Assembly (NCBI RefSeq): GCF_000203815.1
Contig: NW_004457729.1
Location: 3,782,674-3,846,673 of the forward strand
Origin: Cavenderia fasciculata
Lineage: Eukaryota; Evosea; Eumycetozoa; Acytosteliales; Cavenderiaceae
Direction: 5' to 3'
Length of the DNA: 64,000 nucleotides
Part shown: piece by piece, positions 23,715-37,501 of the stretch
How the letters are laid out: each line of letters begins with the position of its first letter
How positions within the stretch are numbered: the first letter of the stretch is position 1
The notes under the pieces: generated by a model
What the model was told of the DNA's origin: nothing
Seen by the model: the letters and a program-made list of their open reading frames with translations, nothing else
Database searches by the model: none
Translations under genes and position numbers: made by a program

Positions 23715-26700
23715 ATGAAAATACAACCTCTATTTGTGGTAGTATTAGGAATCATCACCTATATGATGATAGTGGTACATGGAGGCAAACCACTGCCAAC
23801 ACCCTCTGATATACACGTTGACATGACACTGTCTGCTACATCATCTGTTCTATCATACAACACAACGACAGGATGTTCAATGGCCGGTGTCGTCCTTCAA
23901 GGTGCTTTCAACTCGAATTTCAGTATTACAACTGCCAAAACTTTCCAACCTTCTCCAGTAAGTAAATTATACAACATTCCATTTCTATGATTTATTATTA
24001 TTTACATTTATTTTATTTTAGGTAGCAGGAGGTATGCCAACAGGAGTTTGTCCATCACATCTTGAATACAATGAAAACAGTTGTTGTGATCAAGAACAAT
24101 TTGGTATTTTGAGTGCACAAATGCAAACTGCCAATACTATTTTTGGAAGATGTCCAGCCTGTATGAACAATCTTTGGGATTTGTGGTGTGCTAGTGGATG
24201 TTCACCCTACCAATCACAATTTATGATTGTTGACAAGACAGCCCCCTACATGTACAACCATGTCAACTATACCAAGGTAGCATTTGCCACCTACATTCTC
24301 GACCCAGTCTATGCCGAAGGTATCTACAACTCGTGTCGTGATGTCATTGCCAATGGCAACGTGCCATTTGCCGCACAGTATCCATCGTACCAAACCTTTT
24401 TCAATGACTTTTTCGGAGGCAATAACCCACAATTTGGCATCAACTTTATATTCGATCCCGTCAATGGCTACAGTTCCAACGTTGCCGTTCAAAATTGTTC
24501 CGAGAGTTGTTCTTGTACCAGTTGTCGTGACCTCTGTTCATTCCCTGGTGAATATGGTGATTTTAGAATGATCAATGAATCAATCATTCCAAATACTTAT
24601 TTATTTGATAAACAGTAAGACTGAAACAAAAGAAAAGAAAAAAAAACAAACATATATATATATATATATATATATTAATTCTAATTAATCTACTTTTATT
24701 TTCCATTTTTAGAGTACCAATATTATCAGTTTGGTTATTATTTGGATATTATTTATTCTTGTTGACATTATTCACAACGATTTCGATTTGGTTGATCAGA
24801 AAGATATTACAGAGAAAGAGACGGTATGTGGCTATTGGATTGGTGTTGATTGTTTTCATTTACATTTCGGCTATTTTCTTGCCCGTCATTTCTGGCATCG
24901 TGCCTACGTCATCGGATACTTGTAATTATCAAATGCCACATGGCCAAGATTGGGCATGTGCATTGGTCATTACATCATTCTCGTATTCGTTGGCCGTACT
25001 TGGTTTGATGGCCTTGTCATCGACCGTGCTCTACTTGAAATACCGCTCCGAGCAACAACGCATCCACTACCAAAACCAACTCAACAATCAGATCCCTTCC
25101 AATGGGTCGATCTACTCGTCACGTCTCGGCGACAAAAAGGGTGGATACCCCAGCCCATTGTTGACGTCGCAAGAGTCGCGTTTCAAGGATATTGGCATGG
25201 ACGACCCATCACTTGTGCAAAAGGCATTCTTTTTGCTCGGTCGTCTCGTGTCTAGATACCCGCTCGTCACCATTGCAGCCTGTCTGGTGTTTACCGGTGT
25301 CTGCTCGATTGGTATCCGCTTTCTTGTCATCGAAGAGGATCCCGTCAAACTGTGGGTCAGTCCCACCAGCAGATCAGCCGTTGAAAAGGAGTACTTTGAC
25401 AGCAACTTTGGTGCATTCTATCGTATTGAACAACTCATCCTTACACCGGTCGACCCCAACGTCACGATTGTCGGTAACAACCAGACCCTGATTGCCGAGC
25501 TTGCGCGACTCGAGATCCAACTCATGAACCTGTCGGCAGTCTATGAAAACGAGACATTAGTGTTGAGCGACCTCTGCTTCCAACCCACTCACAGAGGTTG
25601 TCTCGTCGAGTCAATCACTGGTATCTGGCAGCGTAACCTCGCGTTGATTGGACAGTCTTCGTCCGCCTTCCAGACACAGCTCAAGGGCTGTCTTGGCAAC
25701 CCGCTCAACACCAACTGTATGGACGCTGTAGGTACGCCCGTCAACCCGTCGGTCGTGCTTGGTGGATGGTCTGGTTTGCCTGCCGACGCAGTCAACGCAT
25801 CTGCCTTTGTCACAACCTTCCTCCTCAAGAACCCACCCGAGTTGCTCAACCAGGCCATGGCATGGGAGCAGGTCTGGCTCGACACGGTCCAAGCATACAA
25901 CCGCAACAGCAGCCGTCTTCTCAACGCTGCCTACTCGGCCGAGCGTTCCGTCCAAGACGAACTTTCCCGTGAGAGTGCTGCCGATATTTCAACCATCGTC
26001 ATCTCTTACTCTGTCATGTTTGTCTATGTCTCTATGGCACTTGGCCGTTTCTACCCACGTCCACAACGTTTCCTATCTTATATTATCAACTCTAGATTCT
26101 CTTTGGGTCTCTCTGGTATCTTGGTAGTCGCATCGTCTATCTGTATCGCGGTTGGTCTCTGTTCATTTGGCGGTATCAAGGCAACACTCATCATTTCCGA
26201 GGTCATCCCATTCCTCGTGTTGGCAATTGGTGTCGACAATATCTTTATCCTCGTCAACACGTTTGAGAATCTCTATGTCACTGCCTACGACAGCAATACC
26301 CGGTCGTCTGCCAAACCACCCATTGAATTGACCCTCGCCCGTGCCATGGCCCGTGTCGGTCCCTCCATGGCCCTCGCCTCTCTCTCTGAATCACTCGCCT
26401 TCCTCCTTGGAACCATCACCAAGATGCCTGCCGTCGTCGCATTCTCTGCCTACGCGTCCGTCGCCATTTTATTCGACTTTTTGCTCCAAATCACAGCCTT
26501 TGCCGCATTGCTCGTGCTCGATACCAAGAGATCAGAGTCTCGTCGTATCGACTGTATCCCATGTGTGTCGTTGGATGATGGAGACAATTCCGACGACGAC
26601 GAACCCGAAGTCAACGAGGAAAAGATGCCATTGGCCGCACACGAAGACTACATGTCGACCAACTCATCCTACAACCCCGTCTACAAGAAAAAGGATAGTC

Positions 26701-28097
26701 TTTTAAAGGTCGCCTTTAAAAAGTATTATGCTCCCTTTGTCATGCACCCCATTGTCAAGATTGTCGCCGTCGTCGTCTTTTTGGGCGCCTTCCTCTTGGC
26801 CATCACCCTATCATTTGACCTCCAACTTGGACTTGACCAACGTGTCGCTCTGCCAGGTGACAGCTACCTCCAAGCCTACTTCAGCGAGATGGACGAGTAT
26901 TTAGAGGTCGGACCACCATTCTATATCGTCATTAAGGGTGCCTACAACTACACAGACTTTAACTCACAGAACCTACTCTGTACCATCCAAAATTGTACCG
27001 ACACGTCTGTTGTCAACGTCTACAACAACGCACCGTTTGTGCATCCAGGTGTCAGCTCGTGGCTCGACGATTACATGTCGTGGGCTGCCAACCCATCGTG
27101 CTGCGGTGTCATGCCAGACGGGTCTTCGTGTATCCCCGGTGAGTCGACCAACTGCACCGGCTGCTTTACACTCACCAACGAGGACCGTCCCAACCCACAA
27201 CAATTTGTAAAGTTCCTCCCCACCTTTTTCAACTTTTCAGTCACTCCCGGTGGTTTGTGTCCTGTCACTGGTCTCGCCTATGCATCCGATCTCAATATCC
27301 AAAACGGTTCAACCATCATTGCATCACGTTTCGATGGCTACCATTCCACACTCCGCACACAAAACGATTTTATCAATGCCCTCAAGGCTGCCTATTATTT
27401 GGCCGATCATTTTAGCGATGAATTCTCCATCTTTGTCTACTCTGTCTTTTATGTCTACTTTGAGCAGTATCTTACCATTCAGAGTATCGCTGTCATGGCT
27501 ATTGGTCTCGCTCTTGCCGGTGTCCTAGTCGTCTGTCTCATTCTCCTTGCCAACCCCGTCATCTCACTCCTTGTCGTGCTCTGCGTCGCCATGGTGTCGG
27601 TCGATCTTCTCGGTGTCATGTATCTCTGGAATGTCAACCTCAATGCCGTCTCGGTCGTCAATGTCGTCATGGCCATTGGTATCTCTATTGAATTCTGTGT
27701 CCACGTTGCTCACGCCTTTATCCGTGCCCCCGACACCATGGACAAGTCTGAAAAGGCCAAATACGCCCTCACCGAAGTTGGTAGTTCCATCGTCAGTGGT
27801 ATTTTCATCACTAAATTATTAGGTGTTGTAGTTTTAGGTTTTTCAAAGTAAATATAAACAAAATAGTAGACATTATTGAATGCGTGATGTGATGAATGAT
27901 TATTAATATTTTCTATTTCTATTACTAGTTCTGAAATCTTTAGAGTATATTATTTCCGTATGTATATTTCGATTGTTATACTCGGTGCATTACATGGATT
28001 AGTTTTATTGCCAGTTTTACTTAGTTTCTTTGGATCTGATAAATTCAACTTTTCAAAATGGTGTAAAAAGAATAATCAAGATTCATTGGATGATTAA
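23715..28097 (+). CDS. NPC1-type lysosomal sterol transporter
   Basis: Four exons (23715-23957, 24022-24614, 24713-27847, 27929-28097) join in phase to 1379 residues, close to the 1280-1340 usual for NPC1. A signal peptide (about residues 1-23) leads into the Cys-rich NPC1 N-terminal sterol-binding domain (CCDQEQF, CPACMNNLWDLWC). Then come the first transmembrane helix, the large luminal loop, and the sterol-sensing domain (about 728-885) with the hallmark GVDNIFILV. A second Cys-containing luminal loop and a C-terminal RND-type helix bundle (from about 1195) follow, with NAVSVVNVVMAIGISIEF. NPC1 accepts cholesterol from NPC2 in the endolysosome lumen and exports it. The last short exon encodes the final helix and a hydrophilic tail ending DSLDD; the LLNF-type lysosomal signal of mammalian NPC1 is absent. 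In dictyostelids the substrate is probably the local sterol. No linked NPC2 gene is visible. Confidence 0.95.
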
Positions 28098-28215
28098 ACC
28101 ATTAATTAATAATAATAATAACATTACCTACAACAACAACATAAATTAGTTTGATCAACCAAGTCGGTTGAAAATTATACATATTTCTCCTCTATTCAAT
28201 AAATAATTAATAATA

Positions 28216-28247
<32 letters not shown>

Positions 28248-30300
28248 CATCGAAACTGTAACCGACAATTAAGTTGACCAGTGGTTTGTTTGGATAATAA
28301 TAATAATTGGTAGATGAAAAATGGTTGGATAGGAAATATCCTATCTTGAATATTTTCGAGATCTTCAAAAAAATATAACTACTCAAGCGAGCTGAACGTT
28401 TAAACATCAGATCCAATTAATACTAAATATTAATTGGGATGCATTTCCATATGAATCCAATTCAATTCAAAGTATCCTACTTACTTTGAAGTTGACGAAA
28501 CTAGGACCCAAACCAGTTTAACCAGGTCAGAGAAAAGAATCATTATGATGTTCAATCCCCAATAGGGTTAGAAATATACTATTCAGTCGGTTGATCAGAT
28601 CCAATAGGATATTACTTTCTTTGACCACGGCTATTGTTGAATTGAATCTTTGCTTGCATTAATCACCCATGCCAATTATTGTTAACAACTGCACCTTGAA
28701 TTCAAGGATCTTATTAATCCGCCACAATTATTAATAGATTAATTTAAACAGTCCGTAGAAGAGGATCTTTCATCTAGGCTCTGATCCACACAAGAATCAA
28801 TCAAAAAAAATAGGGGCTTGTTTGCGTTTTGGGGGTGACCTTCCGCGACGAATTTCGAAAACTCGGTTCCTGAGAATAAGTTCGATCAGATGTGAAAACA
28901 AACCAAACCAGAGGAACGTTAAATTTAGAATCAACTCATTCTCAAGCTTTAAGATGGATCTGGCCTTGATATGGTTCTTTTTTTCTTTCGCTTTCTCCTT
29001 CTTCCTTTTACTATGTTTGATGATCGATCTGAGGGAGGGGGCGGGAGAGGGTCAGGGTACGGTATATACTACTCGACTACTGTGCATAAGCTCTCATATT
29101 AGATGAGATCATTGTAATCACAGATCTCATTGTTTTGTCTAGAGCCCACAACCAACAACTAGTCATTGATACGACATTGATGACGAAATGTAGCTCCTGT
29201 GCTGTACACGAGTTCAAGAACTCAGATCAACGCAAACGACCCACCAGAACTATCTTGCCCAATTTTAGCGAAATTCAATCAATTCGAGTTTGGCCCAACA
29301 ACACTGCCGAGTCATGAGGAAACTATTTAAAGGTCAACTCAATTGTTAGATGAATCTCCTCACGAGAATCCCGCCGCCCCAAACCAATTACAATTATAAC
29401 TAGGTCTCTTGTATTATTAAGGCTCATATTTAGAGCACTCTTTTTGACTGACCAACCCTTTTCAGCCTCGCCCTCTCAGGTAAGCTCGCATCTTTTCTTT
29501 ATCTTTGCAACACACCCACCCGCCCCGCGCGCGCCCTCGAGTGTGCGACCAGTGGCGTGGTGCTGGTCTTTCTAAAACATCTTTATTATTTAATATATTT
29601 ATGTTAAATCTAAAAAATCAAACAATGACTCGGTCGACCTAATTACCCATTCCATTTTCAATCACCATCCATCATCTTCACAACACAAATCATTACTATA
29701 TTACAATTATAACATCCACAATACACATTTTTTAATTATCTCTCTCCTCCATCAATCAAATTCAAACATATATATTAAATATACATATATTTCCTTTTCC
29801 TTTTTCAATTATCTCTTTTTTTCCCTTGCCATCCCCCCAATCGAACAGTTATTCTTTTTCTTTTTCTTTTTCTACCAATCTATAATACTCTTTATTAAAA
29901 GTTATAGTTTCCTCTTTTCCTCGCTCATCACTGAATCGCTTCATCAATCTTGCAAATCCAATCTTTTTAAAAAAATCCATTTTTAAAATCTTCCTGACAA
30001 TTTCTAAAACCATAGTTTTTACGGTTTTTTTTCTCAAAAAAGGTAAATCTAAAAATATGCATTCCCCACTCTACTCTGCGCTGTTACCCAGTTTTAGTTT
30101 TTTTTGTTACTTTTTTAATTTTTTCCTCATACTCTAGCCATCACTCACTACAGATTCTCTTTGATCATGGTTAAATAGCGCATGCTTGATAAACTGTGGT
30201 GTCTTCAAATCCCTTTTTTTGTTTCTTTGTTTTTATTTTCTGTGTTTATTGTTTGTCCAATCATTGTCTCTCGTTGAACCACACATGTATAAAAGTCGAG
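28098..30300. other. Gene-poor region, first part
   Basis: No coding gene recognised. It contains TAA repeats after the NPC1 gene, then a stretch (about 28430-29340) of more even base composition that has scattered stops in every frame. G+C-rich patches lie at about 29030-29060 and 29515-29560 (CGCGCGCC), and then it is pyrimidine-rich. Confidence 0.5.
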
Positions 30301-30670
30301 TAGAGTTTTTAAAATATACTACTGACAGAACGTGGCCTAGGGTCATCGTATGTAACCCCTTGCGCAAACGCGTTTAACATGTTTAATCCATGACGGTCTT
30401 CACAGAATACAATCGCGGAAGTGGGCCAGCGCTGCAAAGACACTATTTTTTCGTTTTTCAAGATCACCGTTTCTGCACACCCCTGCCTCTCTGTGTCGCT
30501 GAACCGTAGCACTAGACCATCATCACGATCGTCATAGACTGATGAACCCATGCAAAGGGAACAGGCCCTTCATGACTCGGTTAAATTCTACCGAGTCTTT
30601 ATCCTAGGGGGTACTACACATACAGAGGGCAAGAGGTTCGATTATTTTGTACTTGTTCTTTTTAGATGAT
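30301..30670. other. Higher-complexity island with hairpins and an 80-codon minus-strand ORF
   Basis: This segment differs from its A+T-rich surroundings. On the minus strand an ATG-initiated frame of 80 codons runs 30551-30309 and looks protein-like in composition (no homopolymers), but I recognise no domain. Just beyond its start lies a perfect 8-bp stem (30574-30581 pairing with 30590-30597, 8-base loop), and next to it a 5-bp stem AAGGG/CCCTT. It could be a small gene, a structured RNA, or a remnant of foreign DNA; I cannot choose. Confidence 0.35.
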
Positions 30671-32469
30671 GTGACGCGGTCATAGTGGAATATCTCTGTG
30701 TTGGTTGACCTTTTCTCAACCCTTCAACCTCCAGCCACCACCGTCGTAGTTCATAAAGACATTTAAACTCCAACCTGCCTCAAGCTTCATTCCTCCCCCC
30801 CTATTGTTTACCCTTCTCTTCACCATTTTATTTTCATATTATCTGTCTCCTCCTTTTCTTTGTCTTTTGATCTTTTTTTTTTATTTATTTATTTATTTAT
30901 TTATCATTTTATATTTGTATCATTATCACCATCTTATCTCAACATCAACAACACAAGTTACCAGTAGTAATATTGTATCATTATTCAGCATATCAACAAC
31001 AATCTCACTAGACTAAATAATATCTATCATCCCTCACATTGTGTAGCTTTAATACCACACAGTTCCCCCATCATTCATTTATTTCACATCATTATTGACC
31101 AGGACAAAGGACAGGAGGATCTAGAATCAACCAACACCAACACCAACCAACTGTTAAAAGATTAAAAGGTAATAGTTTTGTTTTACCATAAAAGTATACC
31201 CACTCCAAAACACACATCTCAATCACACCATACCCTTACCCATACCACCTACATACTTGCATACATTATACCTATCAATTTGATCAATTTCCTTTTGTTT
31301 GCATATTTGGTAAAAGATGGAATTAATTAATTTGTCCATTTGCCAACCATCTTTTTATTCCAACCTATCTTTTTTTTGATAAAATTTTATCAAATCCATC
31401 CAAAAACTTGCACATTTTGTAATTTATCTCCAGAGATCTCTTGCAAGATCTTTTCCAACGTCGTTCACTCCCAAAACGATGTTGTCTCTCGAGCGCTATC
31501 TATACATGTATAATATTATGTTTCCATCACAACTCGTAGTATGCTCAATGTTTTATGGCTCTCGAGACATGCGCTTGTCTCGTTGCACCCCCCTTTTTTT
31601 TATGTATTTTTAGCCCCAACATGTCCATTTTGATTGAACCCTCGTCGAACCCTATTTTTTACCTCAACGACCCCATCTAGATACCCTCGTCTCTTGTCTT
31701 TGTTGTCTCTTGTCCCTTTCTCTCTTTTCTTTGCAACTTTTCAGACCAACTTTTCTTTTAATTATACCCTTTTATAAAAGAAAGACGAGTGACACACACG
31801 ATTCATTCCACCACAACCATTCATCATTTTACTTTATTAAATAGAAGATTTAATATATCTTTATACTTATTTATTTATCAATTAACCTTATTTATTTACT
31901 TATTTATTTATTTATTCAAAGTTTTTTTAAAAATTACTTAATTTAGAAATTCAAATTCAAAATTAATTTTCAAAAAAATAACGAACTACTACCACTACTA
32001 TAGTATACTCTACCTAGGCTCTATCCAATAATAATTGTAAGATTCAACAAACCTATTTTTACCTTCTTCTTCAGTTTCGTTGTTTTTTCGTTTTAAAAGT
32101 ATCTTGAAAAAAACCCGCCCAACTCTCTGTATCTTTAATTTTGCTTTGTAGTTTTTTGTCGTTTGCCAATCTCGATTTCATTGTCGATCAAAACATCGAT
32201 CCACCTTTTTCTCTCGACTCTTGTCTTCTTGATATTATCGACCACCACAACAACAACAACAAACAGTCAAAAACAACAACAACAGTCCCAACATGAACGG
32301 TCGATCAATTACCAACGGCTTTCACCGAAATGCTGAATTGAACCATGGACTTTTCAACTGTTTGTTAACCAGACTACTGATCATGTTATCGACATCAGAT
32401 CATCGGGCAACAATCGCAGAAATTAAACAACTTTAAAGCCCGCAAACCAAACAACAACAACATAGATCA

Positions 32470-32509
<40 letters not shown>

Positions 32510-34874
32510 TTGTATGGCACGGTTCAATCGAATGGAAGGGACGAGCCCTTTCATTTTATCGATGCTCCTCCCATGTCTAAAAATACTTTTTTGCAATGTT
32601 GTTCATCATCCATCATCATCATTCATGTTTACCCTACCAATCTTCCAAAGGTATGAAATTATTTCGTTGATTTTGTCTGTTGCATTTCATCGTATCGCAC
32701 AATTACCAATCGTTTCCCACCTTGACAATCGTACCGCTAGCGAGCCGTTTAAGATCCCCATTTTTCACAGACAGATGGGAAGACGGCCTTACGATCAGCA
32801 CCACACCTACACACACACACCACACAGGGCGTCCTCTGTTTGAAACAAAGATTTATTTAATATCATTTCATTTGTTTCGATAATAATAATAATAATTATA
32901 TTCCATTCCAACAACCTGCTTTGCTTGCTAAAACATTTTAAACAACGCTCCAATTATTCTATTATCTCTTGTTTTAAATATAGTTGTTTTTTGGTCCACC
33001 ACCCACGAATTACATTCATCAAATATCTATCTTTCTGTTTTTGTAAATAATATTATTCGATCATTTAATATAATATAAATATAGAGTAAATATAAATAGA
33101 ATAGAGTAAGCATTAATAATAGCATCACCAATCATTGATCAATCTTTTTGTTGTCCCCAAAAAAAACTATATTGTTGTTTTATATTTATAACTCTATCTA
33201 TCTATGGATCGATAGAGTCCAGCGCTGACCAACAAACTACTACTTTTATAAACAAAAGGCGGAGCAAAGGTTAAAATAAGGTCAAGAGATTAGGGGAAGA
33301 TGACAATCTCAACATGTATCTCTGTCAAAAGACGAAAAGGCATCTGGCCCCATTTCCGCGGCGATTGGACCGTGTCTAGCACCTTTGAGGCTATTTCCGC
33401 AATTTAATTTTTTTTTTTTTTGATCAGATATTTTCAAGACTGAGGCTGATCATTGTCATTGGTCAAACCTTCGTCTCTCTAATATGAAACTTTCATTTCA
33501 TTGTTAGAGCCCACACCAGCCAACTCAACTGTTTAAACCTCCGCACCCCCAACCCATCCATCCAACTCAACTGTTTAAACCAACCACTACCCCCACCCCG
33601 CTCTCTCACACACGATTGTTTGTCTGTCAGTGTGTGTTGTGTGTGGTCTTTACCTTTTGTAACGACCGTCATCTACGAAGTTTGATTTAACCCACCGACA
33701 CTATGAAAACGGTGTTTTCGGTGGTTATATACCATGTGAATCATTGTAACAGACGATATTGTATCAAGATGGATGGCAGCGGCACTAGTCACACACACAG
33801 ACACAGACATCAGAGGGATTAGGAGTCAGCATCACAAGTCATCTGACAAAGGGTCTCTCTATCTGTCCAAACCATGAGTGAGTGCGTCATTAAACAACTA
33901 CTCTCTCTATGTGTGCGTGTTGTACTGTTACCAAACTCCTTTGGACAAATAGAGTCGTCTGACGGTTTCAAATGGAATATCTCTATTTGATTGGTTTTGG
34001 AAGGGTGTCTCTAGTGTACACACACACAGAGAGAAATATTAACCGTTCGCAACAACGAATCTGTTTAAACATTCAAGAAATCATTCATTTTCTTTTCATT
34101 TTCATTTTGTATTTCTTCAATATATTTGTTTCATTCATTTCAGTGTTTTGTTTGTACCACTATTGCATTATTATTTATTCTATCATCATCAAAACTTTGG
34201 ACACAAAATATCTTATCTAATTTTGCTGCAAAACCATCTCACCATCGCATCGTTTGTTGGCACCTCCATCTTAAGACTCATCCCCACACAGCCCCCATTC
34301 AATCAATTGATATTAATCGCACTACACATATAAGACATAGATATCTATCTTTTCAGACCAGTCCCCTCCCCCACTAACTAATACTGAAATATCTTCTTTC
34401 TCTATTGTACCATTGCACAACCCTTAAAAATCCTAATCCAATTTTAGCTTCTATACAAATCTATATATCAGGTTCTCATCTCCGCTCAAGGTTTTTTTTT
34501 TTCCTCTCATCTCAAAAACACAATCTGCCATTTTATACCAATCAAATTTCAGGAACCTAATTTAGCTTCCTCAATAATAATAATAATAACATAACTTCAT
34601 CGTCATCAGAACAACAACCATCATTTCATTCATCAACAACTATTTCCTTTTCATCTTTTTCTTCCTTTTCTTTTAATTAAATCATCATCATTATATATAT
34701 CTATATTATCTTTTTCAAAACCTACTACCATATATTTATAGTTTGGTTTTATAATTTGTTATCTATATATAAACGCATCCATACCCTATATACATCCATA
34801 CATACATACACATATCCAATATATATATTATCCAATTTTTCAACCAAAGTACTACTACTACAACTATTAAAAAG
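30671..34874. other. Gene-poor pyrimidine-rich region upstream of the RNA-binding protein
   Basis: About 4.2 kb with no credible gene. The + strand is strongly pyrimidine-rich with many CAAC, CATC and TTTATT repeats, resembling a long regulatory or untranslated leader. It contains an AAT repeat (32470-32508) and two copies of a 20-bp sequence (33520-33539 and 33562-33581) that include the palindrome GTTTAAAC. Several TTTTCAG and TTTTTAG acceptor-like sites are followed by no obvious coding exon. Confidence 0.5.
33520..33581 (+). repeat. 20-bp direct repeat pair
   Basis: Two identical 20-base copies at 33520-33539 and 33562-33581, 42 bp start to start, each containing CAACTCAACTGTTTAAAC. The intervening sequence is C-rich. 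They are too short to name a mobile element. Confidence 0.75.
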
Positions 34875-36789
34875 ATGGGATCTGCAACATCTGAAGATTT
34901 TACTGAAGTAGATGAATGCAATGTTTTTGTTAAATATCTACCATGCGAATATACTGAAAAGGGTAAGTAATGCAAAAACCGATCGACATGGCAACTCAAT
35001 GACATCCATCTACTCTGAACTAATCGAGCCCCGATTTCTTTTTTTTTTTTTTTTTTGTTTTTTTTTTCCCCTTTTCTCTCTTCTTTTTATTATTTAGATC
35101 TTTTCAACTTGTTTCTGCCACATGGATCGATCATCAATACCAAAGTGATGGTCAATACCAAGACTGGAAGTAGTCTTGGATATGGATTTGTCAGATTCTC
35201 TGAGCCATCCAATGCCAAGGACGCCGTTGCCAAGATGAACCGTCTCCAAATCGGCTACAAGACCTTGCTTTGCAAGCTTTCCAAGCCATCCCAAGCCCCA
35301 GTCATCAACCCATCCAACATGGTCGAAGACACTGAGCCAAGAGATCCATCGGCATCCATATACGTCCGTGTCTTGTCACCCACCATCACTGACGCACAGC
35401 TCCGTGCCGCCTTTGAACCATTTGGCGATGTCATTGAGAGCCAGGTACTCATCGACCAGGCCTCTGGCAAGTCCAAGCGTTCAGGATACGTCCGTTTTGC
35501 CAATATCACCGAGTCGACCAACGCCATCACCGTCATGAATGGTAGTTATCATTTGGGTGGTGCTCCATTGATTGTCAGATACTCTTCATCAAGTAAATCA
35601 ACCAAGCAAGCTCAACAAGCTCAACAAGCTCAACAAGCTGTCCAACAACAACAACAAGCTGTTCAACAACAACAACAATTACAACTTCAATATTATCAAC
35701 AACAAAAACATTATTCTTCATCCCAACCACTTATCATTCAACAACATGAACGCCAGACATCTCAAGTCGTTCCACCATCACCAAAACATTCACCACCACA
35801 ACAACGTCAGTATATTCTTGACCATCACCATCACCACCATGGTGGAGCTTCTTCTGCTGCCGCTCAACAAGCTCAACAACAACAACAACAACAACAACAA
35901 CAAACCCAACTTGTATATGAACCAAACCACAATCAATCACAACCAACATACGCTTATATATATGCCGCCGATCATCAAGGATATTATCCTGGTGATCATC
36001 TCACATACGCTGCCCCTTTGGGCTACCACCACCCTCACCACCCACATACCATCCACCAATATATTCCAGTGTCGGCATCGGCCGCCTACCATACTAGCTA
36101 CGACTATGGATCGTCGTCGCCATCACCTCCAGGCTCGCCCACCCACTACCCCAACGGCGCCACATACTCTACCGCCCCACCCACCTACTATATTTATTCA
36201 ACCGCCGCACCACCAACCACCTACTACACCTCAGCTAATAACAATACTAATAATACTAATAATAATCATGTTAATTTAAATTCCAGTACTAACCTTTTAA
36301 ATAATCAACATATAAATGTTTCATCCTCTTCGTCATCCATTTCATCCTCTTCATCCACCCCATCATCTCCACCATCACCCTCTATAAATTATGCCGCCTT
36401 TATTGCCTATCCCTCAAGATCAGTTTCTCCCAATCAACCAACTGACTTTGGAATCAAAAACACTCTCATTTGCACATACCGTTATGATATCGAGTTTTCT
36501 GAACTCTATGAAACTTTTTCAAGATTTGGTTCATTAAAAAGTTTAAAGGTAAATATTAAATATAATATTATTTATTTATATTTATTTTATTAACATTTCT
36601 TTTTTTCTTTTTTATTTCTAGATTAATAATAACAAATTAAACAAATTAAAATGTTTTATTACTTTTATAAATGTTGAAAATGCAGTTAATGCTCAGATGA
36701 TATTGGATCGTAGTAGAATTGGAAATCAAAATATTAGAGTTAAATTCCAATCAGACACTTTACCACAATCACATTCTACCACCTTTTAA
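34875..36789 (+). CDS. RNA-binding protein with three RRM domains and Gln-rich linker
   Basis: Three exons (34875-34962, 35098-36548, 36622-36789) join in phase to 568 residues. RRM1 (about residues 15-93) is split by the first intron: NVFVKYLP gives RNP2 and GYGFVRF gives RNP1. RRM2 (about 115-190) has SIYVRVLSP and SGYVRF. A long linker of poly-Gln, His, Tyr/Pro/Ser-rich and Asn/Ser-rich sequence follows, and RRM3 (about 481-560) ends in the third exon. Two adjacent RRMs, a long flexible linker and a third RRM is the ELAV/CELF-type arrangement, used in mRNA splicing, stability or translation control. I do not assign it to a named ortholog. The low-complexity linker could support condensate formation. 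The unusually long gene-free DNA upstream suggests complex regulation. Confidence 0.85.
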
Positions 36790-37501
36790 AGAGGGTTTGG
36801 TTCCTCTATCCCACTCAACATATATTTAATTGTTGGTTTTTGAAATTCAATCAATCCATAATTTTAACCAATTTTATTATTATTATTAATGAATGACATT
36901 TGAAAAGGTGTCATTATTATAATAGTTGGCCTAATTGGTTATATAATTATTTCCACAAAGTATATTAATCATCAAGTTTGCCATCTCCCATACCATACCA
37001 AATCCATCCAATCACCTTAATGGCTTGCTTATTATCTCTTTCCCCATCCACCATACCCCCACACATACACAATATCATCAACCAAAGTAACATCCCCCAA
37101 CACTCACAGTTCACAGTTCACAGTTCACACCAACAACAATATTATATGCCATTAATCACATATTGTCAATAAATAAAAGAAAAGATATATATATCTTTTT
37201 TGTTTTGACTCTTTTTTTTTAAAACAAACAAACAAAAATATAAATTAAACTAGTTGTCTTTCAATCACACTATAGTATAATAATGTATTTATCCAAGTTG
37301 ATTTGATTTCCATATTCAATACTTTTTTTTTAGATTTAAAAAAATACAAGACAATAGGATTTTCGAGAGTATTTTTTTTTTTAGAAACTAAATTATTAAA
37401 TGTATACAAATAATTAACAACAACAATTGTTATTATTTATTATTATTATGATAATTGTTGTTAGATCTATACTATAATATTACCAATATATTAAAAAAAA
37501 G
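36790..37501. other. Convergent intergenic region
   Basis: A+T-rich spacer between the converging RRM protein and Asn-rich protein genes. It includes three tandem TTCACAG copies near 37107-37127 and A/T homopolymers. No gene seen. Confidence 0.5.

Noticed and set aside
28822-29106. 94-codon frame in the gene desert
   Set aside because: No ATG start, and the hydrophobic end comes from T-rich DNA; no partner exons.
30638-30660. GGTTCGATT resembling a tRNA B box
   Set aside because: No acceptor stem or A box at the right distance.
35572-36279. 235-codon second frame within the RRM gene
   Set aside because: Results from CAA-repeat DNA read in another frame; the RRM frame continues through it.
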